Assembly: GCA_944349545.1 (NCBI GenBank)
Contig: CALVNG010000009.1
Span: forward strand, 1 to 48,800
Direction: 5' to 3'
Length of the DNA: 48,800 bases
DNA from: an uncultured Eubacteriales bacterium
GTDB taxonomy: Bacteria; Bacillota; Clostridia; Christensenellales; Aristaeellaceae
In this document: positions 43,139-48,800 of the stretch, in pieces
Position numbering within the stretch: position 1 is the stretch's first letter
Layout: the number at the start of each line of letters is the position of its first letter
Notes under the pieces: model-generated
What the model was told of the DNA's origin: nothing
The model's database searches: none
The model's input: only the letters and a program-made list of their open reading frames with translations
Translations under genes and position numbers: made by a program

Positions 43139-44053
43139 TCAAAGCGCGAGCGCCTTGAGAATCGCGTCCGCCAAATACGGCATGGCCGCCAGCACCTCCT
43201 CAAGGGTGTTTCGGTTGTTTCCGGCCTCCACCAGCACGCATCCCACGGCCACATGCTGGTTATAGCGGCCCGTTTTTACGCACACATCGCGGCACAGGCC
43301 GTCCACCTGGGCGTTGAGGTCGTCCGTCATCGCCTGGGCGACGGCCAGGTTCGCCTCCCAGTCGGGCCGCTGGTCAAAGCCCTCAGAGGTCTGCCCCTCC
43401 CCCTTGCCGATGAGCAGCATCAGCCTGGCCGCCTCCACCCCGCCGGCGTTCACGGTGTTGGGGCCGGTCTGCGACTCGGCGTAGGCGTCGCGGTGCAGGT
43501 CGATATACAGGTCGTATTTCTCCCCCGCCGCCTGACGCTTCTCAAGCATCTCCAGCGACCGCGTGTAGGCGCTGCTCAGGTTGGGCGGCTCGAAGGCCGT
43601 CACGTCATGCACCACCTCCACGCCCAGGCCTCGCAGCAGCGCGGCCAGCTCCTCGCCCACGCGCACCACGTTGTACGCGCTGTCGGCTGAGCGCCACTTC
43701 TCCGTCTCCTCGTATGGGTCGTCCGGCGTCTGCTCATAGGCCTCGTAGGTGTGCGTGTGATAGATCAGCACGCGCTTGCGCGGGGTTTCCGTCTGCACGC
43801 CAAGAAGCCGGATGACAAAGTCCGCATCCTCCGGGGGCGCGGGCGTCTCCGCCGGGTCGCCCGTCTCCTGTGGCGCGGTCGCAACGGCAAACAGGTTTTC
43901 GGTCACTTCGCCGCTGAAGGCGGAAAACGCGGCCACCACTCCGCCTCCCTGCACGCGGGCCGGCAGATTCAGGCCCGCAGCCGTTCCCAGAAGCGCCGCC
44001 GCCAGAAGGACCACCGCCAATCGGATTTTCTGCTGCCTGTTCATCCGGGTCAC
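43139..44053 (-). CDS. spoIIP: Stage II sporulation protein P
   Basis: Membrane-anchored cell-wall hydrolase of the DMP machine (SpoIID, SpoIIM, SpoIIP) that thins septal peptidoglycan during forespore engulfment; SpoIIP has amidase and endopeptidase activity. 304 aa. An N-terminal membrane anchor (LAVVLLAAALLGTAAGL) is followed by a low-complexity Pro/Glu stretch. The catalytic domain has LIYHTHTYEAY with the zinc ligand His residues, DLYIDLHRDAY, and VGCVLVEAGNNRNT with the catalytic Glu. It follows gpr by 30 nt, the arrangement seen in Bacillus and Clostridia. Confidence 0.95.
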   Translation of the reverse strand: MTRMNRQQKIRLAVVLLAAALLGTAAGLNLPARVQGGGVVAAFSAFSGEVTENLFAVATAPQETGDPAETPAPPEDADFVIRLLGVQTETPRKRVLIYHTHTYEAYEQTPDDPYEETEKWRSADSAYNVVRVGEELAALLRGLGVEVVHDVTAFEPPNLSSAYTRSLEMLEKRQAAGEKYDLYIDLHRDAYAESQTGPNTVNAGGVEAARLMLLIGKGEGQTSEGFDQRPDWEANLAVAQAMTDDLNAQVDGLCRDVCVKTGRYNQHVAVGCVLVEAGNNRNTLEEVLAAMPYLADAILKALAL

Positions 44054-44083
44054 CGCCTTTTGCGTTCTTCCCGGTAGGATATG

Positions 44084-45010
44084 CTAGCCCTGTATGTAAG
44101 TATGCAATGTATCGGGGTCCACATCCGGCTGAAGGGCCTGGTTGATGCCGTCGCTCAGCAGCGCCGCCACGTGCAAAACCAGCTCGTCGATCTCGCGCGG
44201 GGTGACGACCATATCTCCCAGAAAGCCTTCCGACACCTGCCGAAGCAGCTGCTCCGCCGCCTCCTCGTGGCCGCCGGCCAGCAGGCCGTATTCGTCGATC
44301 AGCCGCGCCATGGCGTCGCGCGCGATGGTGGAGGCATACACCACCATGGGCACCCCAACGGCGATCACCTTCACCCCCAGCGTCTCCTCCGTCAGGCCCA
44401 GGCGGTGGTTGCCCACGCCGCTGCCCGGCTCGATGCCCGTATCGGTGATCTGCACGGTGGTGCAGATGCGCTCGCTCTCAAAGGCGGCCAGCGCGTCGAT
44501 AGCGATGACCGCCGCGGGGCGCACATGGCGCACCAGCCCGCGGCACAGCTCCGCCGTCTCGATGCCCGTCAGTCCCAGCACGCCGGGCGCGATCGCGCTC
44601 ACGCCCCGCAGCCTGCCGCGCAGCTCCCGCGCCATGGCCTGCCGCAGGTGGCGCGTCACCAGCATGCGCTCCACCACGCGCGTGCCCAGCGCGTCCGCGG
44701 TCACGTTGCGGTTGCCCAGGCCCACCACCAGCACCTCACCCTCGCGCGGCAGCAGGCTTTTGACGCCCTGCGCCACAAGCGCGGCCAGCAGCTTCTGGGT
44801 ATGCGCATCGCAGCGGGGCAGGTCGTGATATTCCAGGGTGATGTATTCGCCCGTATGCCGGCCCAGCAACTCGGCCGCGCGCTCCTTCTCGATGCGGATG
44901 CGGGTGTGCGTGATGCCGCCCATGTGATGCGTGCTTACGCGCACGCCCTCCACCCGTCCGCCGCCCTCGTCGATGCATTCCATGGCCAGATCCGTCCGAA
45001 ACCCGCGCAT
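44084..45010 (-). CDS. gpr: Germination protease GPR
   Basis: Aspartic-like endopeptidase that degrades small acid-soluble spore proteins during germination; made as a zymogen that cleaves itself late in sporulation. 308 aa. FRTDLAMECID at the N-terminus is the RTDLA-x-E family start. VVGLGNRNVTADALG, APGVLGLTGIETAE, and VIAIDALAAFE with the catalytic-region Asp are all characteristic. GGAGGAAGAGAAGC precedes the ATG. The gene is first in gpr-spoIIP and comes just after a strong terminator. It shows that the organism has or recently had spore formation. Confidence 0.97.
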   Translation of the reverse strand: MRGFRTDLAMECIDEGGGRVEGVRVSTHHMGGITHTRIRIEKERAAELLGRHTGEYITLEYHDLPRCDAHTQKLLAALVAQGVKSLLPREGEVLVVGLGNRNVTADALGTRVVERMLVTRHLRQAMARELRGRLRGVSAIAPGVLGLTGIETAELCRGLVRHVRPAAVIAIDALAAFESERICTTVQITDTGIEPGSGVGNHRLGLTEETLGVKVIAVGVPMVVYASTIARDAMARLIDEYGLLAGGHEEAAEQLLRQVSEGFLGDMVVTPREIDELVLHVAALLSDGINQALQPDVDPDTLHTYIQG

Positions 45011-45046
45011 GCTTCTCTTCCTCCATCCTGCCTGAAACGCGCGCGC

Positions 45047-45084
45047 AAAAAAGCCGCGCATGCGTTTTCCTATAGCATGCGCGG
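45047..45084 (-). terminator. Terminator of the MacAB-like operon
   Basis: Minus-strand stem CCGCGCATGC (45075-45084) / GCATGCGCGG (45054-45063), 10 bp perfect, followed by C and six T residues. It lies 19 nt after the permease stop codon and upstream of gpr. Confidence 0.92.
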
Positions 45085-45102
45085 ACTGGGGAAAAACATA
45101 CG

Positions 45103-46290
45103 TCAGCCCTCGTAGTGCAGGGCCTCGATGGGACGAAGCTTGCTGGCCTTGTTGGCCGGATACATGCCGAACACCACGCCGATGAACACTGAAAAGGCTA
45201 TAGCCATCCACGCCACGTTGACGGGAATCGTGAGCGTCATCTGCAAAACGGGTGCCAGGGCGTTGACGGCCACCACCGAGATCGCCAGGCCCATCAGCCC
45301 GCCCATGAGGCTGACCACCAGCGACTCGATGAGAAACTGCATCAGAATGTTGCCGCGCGCCGCGCCGATGGCCTTGCGGATGCCGATTTCCCGCGTGCGT
45401 TCGCTGACGCTGACCAGCATGATGTTCATGATGCCGATGCCGCCCACCAATAGCGAAATGGCCGCGATGCCGCCCAGCATGAGGGTGAGCGTGTTGGTGG
45501 TTTCGCTCAGGGTGGAGAGCATTTCGGACTGGTTAAAAACGCTGTACTGCGTGCCGAAGGAGTTGGTGTTGTAGCTGGCAAACGCCTTTTCCAGATAGCT
45601 CTCCACCGCCGTCTGCGCCTGCCCGACCTGCGCCGAGGAGGCGGCGGACACATAGAACGAGGAGATGGACGTCTGATTGGACAGGCGCTGGGCCAGAGTG
45701 AAGGGAATGAGGATCTGATTGTCATTGCTGCCCGACGCGCTGGAGCCGACCTCCGCCAGCACGCCTACCACGGTGATGGTGTAGCCGTTGAGCGAGAAGG
45801 TCTCGCCCACGGCATGGGTGGTTCCGTACATCTCCGTGGCTGCCTCCGAGCCGATGACCGCCACGAAGCTGCGGTTGTCGATATCGGGCTGCTGCAGGAA
45901 ACGTCCCTCCGCCACGGTCCAGTTACGGATGCTCTCATAGCCGGGCGTGGTGCCCTGCACCACCCCGTCGTCGTAGGTGGCCGCGCCGGCCTTGACGGTG
46001 CCGCTGACGGTGGAGATGGGAGCCACGTAGGAGATATTCTCGTTCTGGGCCAGTTCGTTGAGGCTGTCCAGATCAATGGGATTCATGCGGCGGGCGTTGA
46101 TGTTGGCGGTGATGAGGTTGGTGCCCATACCCTCGATGCTTTCGACCACGGAGCTGTTGGCCCCCTGACCGATGGAAACCAGCACCACGATGGCCACCAC
46201 GCCGATCACCACGCCGAGGATGGTGAGAAACGAGCGCATCTTGTTGCCCGCAATGGCCTTGACGGCCATCTTAAACGACTGGTAGATCAT
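45103..46290 (-). CDS. MacB-type ABC transporter permease
   Basis: 395-aa permease of the MacB/FtsX class. One helix near the N-terminus (SFLTILGVVIGVVAIVVLVS, about 21-40) is followed by an extracytoplasmic MacB_PCD domain (about 45-255) and three C-terminal helices with the coupling segment SERTREIGIRKAIGA. Such systems move peptides, antibiotics or lipids by mechanotransmission rather than through a channel. Its start lies 20 nt inside the ATPase gene with GGAGGTG at 9 nt, so the two are coupled. With the adaptor two genes upstream it forms a complete Gram-positive MacAB-like exporter. Confidence 0.94.
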   Translation of the reverse strand: MIYQSFKMAVKAIAGNKMRSFLTILGVVIGVVAIVVLVSIGQGANSSVVESIEGMGTNLITANINARRMNPIDLDSLNELAQNENISYVAPISTVSGTVKAGAATYDDGVVQGTTPGYESIRNWTVAEGRFLQQPDIDNRSFVAVIGSEAATEMYGTTHAVGETFSLNGYTITVVGVLAEVGSSASGSNDNQILIPFTLAQRLSNQTSISSFYVSAASSAQVGQAQTAVESYLEKAFASYNTNSFGTQYSVFNQSEMLSTLSETTNTLTLMLGGIAAISLLVGGIGIMNIMLVSVSERTREIGIRKAIGAARGNILMQFLIESLVVSLMGGLMGLAISVVAVNALAPVLQMTLTIPVNVAWMAIAFSVFIGVVFGMYPANKASKLRPIEALHYEG

Positions 46291-46969
46291 CCTGGGGCAC
46301 CTCCTGATTCTCGTAGAGCCGGCCGTCCTCGATGCGGATGACGCGCTCGGCGCTTTGGGCCACCTTGGGATCGTGCGTGATGAGCACGATGGTGTTGCCC
46401 GCCAGATGCAGCTCGCGGAAGATCTGCAGAATTTCGCGCCCGGTCTTTTTGTCCAGGTTGCCGGTGGGCTCGTCGGCCAGGATGAGCGAGGGTTTGACCG
46501 CGATGGCCCGCGCGATGGCGCAGCGCTGCTGCTGGCCGCCGGAGAGCTGCGCGGGCCGGTGCTTCATGCGCTGTCCCAGGCCGACGCGCTCCAGCGCCTC
46601 GCGCGCCGCCGCCCGGCGCTGCGAGACGCCCGCGCCCTGATAGATCAGGGGCAGCTCGACGTTTTCCAGCGCGGAGAGCTTGGGCAGGAGGTTGAAGCCT
46701 TGAAAGATAAATCCGATCTGCCGGTTGCGGATGCGGGCCAGCTGGCGCTCGCGGTATTTCTGGATGGGCTTGTCATTGAGCATATAGCTGCCGCTGTCGG
46801 CGGTATCCAGGCAGCCGATGATGTTCATCAGCGTGCTCTTGCCGCTGCCGGAAGGGCCGATGATGGCCACATATTCGCCCTTGTCCACGTGCAGGGAAAT
46901 GTGGTTGAGCGCGTAGATGGTCTCCCCGCCCAGGGTGTACCGCTTGACCACGTCCGTCATATCAATCAT
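46271..46969 (-). CDS. MacB/LolD-type ABC transporter ATPase
   Basis: 232-aa ATPase driving the MacB-type permease. Walker A is GPSGSGKST (about 38-46), the Q loop is in FIFQGFNLLPKLSA, the signature is LSGGQQQR (142-149), Walker B with catalytic Glu is LILADEPTGNLD (about 162-173), and the switch His is in LITHDPK. The 14-nt gap to the adaptor gene and the overlap with the permease put all three in one operon. Confidence 0.97.
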   Translation of the reverse strand: MIDMTDVVKRYTLGGETIYALNHISLHVDKGEYVAIIGPSGSGKSTLMNIIGCLDTADSGSYMLNDKPIQKYRERQLARIRNRQIGFIFQGFNLLPKLSALENVELPLIYQGAGVSQRRAAAREALERVGLGQRMKHRPAQLSGGQQQRCAIARAIAVKPSLILADEPTGNLDKKTGREILQIFRELHLAGNTIVLITHDPKVAQSAERVIRIEDGRLYENQEVPQDDLPVV

Positions 46970-46983
46970 GCTGCTGCGCCCCC

Positions 46984-48597
46984 TCAGTTGCCGCGGGTCC
47001 GGCCGCCGCCCGCTCCGCCGCCGGAGGGCGGGGAACCCGCGGGCATGCCGCCGTCGAACGAGCCGCCGGGCATCCCGCCCATGTCCATCATCATGCCGCC
47101 CATGCCGTTTTCGCGGCTGTCGGCAGAGGAGGTGCCGGCCTCGCGGGTGATGAGCACCACGTCGCCTTCGCTCAGGCCGCTGAGGACCTCGGCATAGGTT
47201 TCGTCGCTCAGGCCGGTTTCCACCGTGGTGCGCACGCCTGGCTCATCCTCGGCCGCACTGTCGGACTTGAGCCAAACGTAGCTTTCCCCCCGCGAGGTGC
47301 TCAGGGCCGCGATGGGCACCAGCAGCACGTTTTCGCGCTCCTCCACCAGAATGGTGGCGGTGCCGTTCATGCCCAGCTTGAGCTGGTCGTCGCCCTCGAT
47401 GGTGAGGGTCACGTCGTAGACGGTCACACCGCTGGTGGCGGTGCCGATCTGGCTGATCTTGCTCACCGTGCCCGCATAGGTGTGGTCGGTGATGGCGTCC
47501 ATGGCCAGCTCCACGTTCTGACCCACCTCGACGCTGGTGATGTCCAGCTCATCCACGCTGACGATCATTTCCTTTTCGTCGCCTACATAAAGGGAGATCA
47601 GCACCGTATCGGCGGCCTGCTCGGTGGCCGAGGCCGTCACGACGGAAGCCACGATGCCGTCCTGAGGCGCGGTGATGGCGCCGGCGTCGCGCAGGGTCCT
47701 CATCTCCTTGAGCTGCTCCGTCTGCTGGACGCGGGTTTCCAGCAGCGCCTGATAGCTGTCGCTGATGGGCACGTTGATCAGATAGCAGATGCGGTTGCCC
47801 TCCCACTTGCGGTCGTTCTCCTCGATGAATACGCTGTGGATGTAGCCCTTTTCGGAGGTGGTCAGCTCATAGGGCATGTGGATGTGCGCCGTGGCCGTGC
47901 CCATGCTCTCGCCCTTATAGGTGATCTCCACCTCGCCGCCCTCCTCGCTGTAGGCGTCGGAGAAGGTGATGGTGGCCGTGCCGTTTTCCAGCGCGCGCAC
48001 GGTGCCGTCCAGCACGACGTTGCCCACCCTGACGGTCACGGTGTCGTCGATCTCCCACGCCTCGTGAGCGGGAATCTCCACATACATCCATCCGTCCAGG
48101 GACAGCAGGGCGATCGCGCCGTACTGATCCATCACATCCTGGATATAGACGCCCTCGGTGATATAAACCTCCTTGACGCGGCCGTACTGCGGCATCTTGA
48201 GATACGTGGTGGAGGAATAGTCCGCCGCCAGCGTGGCGATTTCCGTTTCGGTCGTCTCCAGCTCCGTTTCAAGGGTTTCGATGGTGGTCTGCAGGGCCAC
48301 GGCGTCGATGTTCAAAAGCGGCTGCCCGGCCGTCACGGTGTCGCCCGCCTCCACCAGCGAATCCGTCACCGTTACGGCATAGTCCAGCGCCACGTCATCG
48401 GTCTGGCTGATGGACAGCGTGCCAGTGCCTGTGACCGTCTTGGAAAGGGAACCGGTGGAAACGGTGTATTCCGTATAGGCGCTGCCGCTGGCGGACTGCG
48501 CCGCCACCGCCTGCCGTGACTGGTAATACCGGTAACCAAAGAATCCCGCGGCGGCCAGAACCACCAGCACCGCCAGTGTTTTGAGGACCTTCTTCAT
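46984..48597 (-). CDS. Efflux adaptor (HlyD/MacA-like) with Gly-Met-rich tail
   Basis: 537-aa membrane-fusion-type adaptor with one N-terminal helix (TLAVLVVLAAAGFFGYRYY). A barrel-sandwich/lipoyl half appears around 65-95 (VEAGDTVTAGQPLLNID), a short Glu/Thr-rich hairpin follows, and the second half is at about 310-325 (ITAPQDGIVASVV), followed by a beta-barrel and a C-terminal membrane-proximal domain. An insert of about 160 residues (GRVKEVYITEG onward) lies between the lipoyl halves. The last 40 residues are nearly all Gly, Met, Pro and Ser (MGGMMMDMGGMPGG). GGCAGGAGG precedes the ATG. First gene of the exporter operon; cargo unknown. Confidence 0.92.
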   Translation of the reverse strand: MKKVLKTLAVLVVLAAAGFFGYRYYQSRQAVAAQSASGSAYTEYTVSTGSLSKTVTGTGTLSISQTDDVALDYAVTVTDSLVEAGDTVTAGQPLLNIDAVALQTTIETLETELETTETEIATLAADYSSTTYLKMPQYGRVKEVYITEGVYIQDVMDQYGAIALLSLDGWMYVEIPAHEAWEIDDTVTVRVGNVVLDGTVRALENGTATITFSDAYSEEGGEVEITYKGESMGTATAHIHMPYELTTSEKGYIHSVFIEENDRKWEGNRICYLINVPISDSYQALLETRVQQTEQLKEMRTLRDAGAITAPQDGIVASVVTASATEQAADTVLISLYVGDEKEMIVSVDELDITSVEVGQNVELAMDAITDHTYAGTVSKISQIGTATSGVTVYDVTLTIEGDDQLKLGMNGTATILVEERENVLLVPIAALSTSRGESYVWLKSDSAAEDEPGVRTTVETGLSDETYAEVLSGLSEGDVVLITREAGTSSADSRENGMGGMMMDMGGMPGGSFDGGMPAGSPPSGGGAGGGRTRGN

Positions 48598-48707
48598 GGG
48601 AAAAACCTCCTGCCATCAGGCATACTTGTTTGATGCCGCTTTATGGTATCGGTCCTACCTTTGCAACGCATGACGGTTTTGTGAAAACTGGGTGTTGTGG
48701 GCCAAAG

Positions 48708-48738
48708 AAAAAAGCCCCCTTTGGAAAGGAGGCTTGCG
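48708..48738 (-). terminator. Terminator of a gene beyond the right edge
   Basis: On the minus strand GCCTCCTTT-CC-AAAGGGGGC is followed by six T residues. It should end a minus-strand gene whose body lies mostly or wholly to the right of the window. Between it and the adaptor start (48598-48707) a weak TTGCAA/CATAAA pair is the only promoter-like signal seen. Confidence 0.8.
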
Positions 48739-48800
48739 GGCTGCATGCAGGGGCGTCTGTGATTTCCCAGCGCTATTTTGCGTTCGTCCGCCGCCGGAAC

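Noticed and set aside
48773-48799. Possible C-terminal codons of a minus-strand gene ending at a TAG at 48773
   Set aside because: Only eight codons are inside the window. The downstream terminator supports a gene end near here, but the frame cannot be chosen.

Overview
The window looks like a chromosomal segment of a GC-rich, spore-forming, Gram-positive bacterium of the class Clostridia. The sporulation genes gpr and spoIIP are adjacent, valS has a T-box leader, promoters are sigma-A-like with strong GGAGG ribosome binding sites, and the tmcAL, pta-ackA, yceD-rpmF neighbourhood is typical of Firmicutes. The family is not determined; a Christensenellales-like gut lineage is one possibility. 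No rRNA, tRNA, CRISPR array, insertion sequence or phage gene was seen. Nearly all the DNA is coding, and most genes lie on the minus strand.

Layout, left to right. (1) 1-3800, minus: a cut-off YfcE-type phosphodiesterase, exonuclease III, a short-chain dehydrogenase, then rsmI and rsmH, the two methyltransferases that modify the same 16S rRNA nucleotide (C1402). (2) 3840-7475, minus: valS behind a T-box riboswitch with a 69-aa membrane protein between them, and rpmF behind a consensus promoter and a long leader. (3) 7513-15758, minus: yceD, two tandem DUF6020-like polytopic membrane proteins, a GtrII-like glucosyltransferase, ackA and pta. Divergent from pta is tmcAL, an enzyme that uses acetate and ATP. 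The three membrane genes appear to be inserted into an otherwise conserved tmcAL/pta-ackA-yceD-rpmF block. (4) 17067-22883: a GT-C-like membrane protein, a divergent heterodimeric ABC exporter pair, and a Cys-rich DUF3795 protein. (5) 22954-28434: an ALDH3-like aldehyde dehydrogenase, divergent from a CNNM/CorC transporter that has a long, highly structured 5' leader, then argH coupled to an acyltransferase.

(6) 28498-35230, minus: DacF-type carboxypeptidase, purine nucleoside phosphorylase, phosphopentomutase, galactokinase, an orphan solute-binding protein and a GNAT acetyltransferase. (7) 35354-39482, minus: a four-gene nucleotide-sugar operon in the order WbpA-, WbpB-, WbpD-, WbpE-like, predicted to make UDP-2,3-diacetamido-2,3-dideoxy-glucuronic acid. 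(8) 39582-45010: a THUMP RNA methyltransferase, a small PF06541-like membrane protein, UDP-GlcNAc 2-epimerase, glutamate racemase, spoIIP and gpr. (9) 45103-48597, minus: a MacAB-like ABC efflux system (adaptor, ATPase, permease).

Taken together, envelope construction dominates. The window holds nucleotide-sugar synthesis (wbp-like genes, mnaA), membrane glycosyltransferases, an O-acyltransferase-like protein, D-glutamate supply and peptidoglycan trimming, mixed with translation and rRNA-modification genes. The strongest candidates for something undescribed are the structured leader before the CorC gene, the T-box transcript carrying an extra small membrane protein, and the glycosyltransferase island combined with a diacetamido-uronic acid pathway in a Gram-positive spore former.
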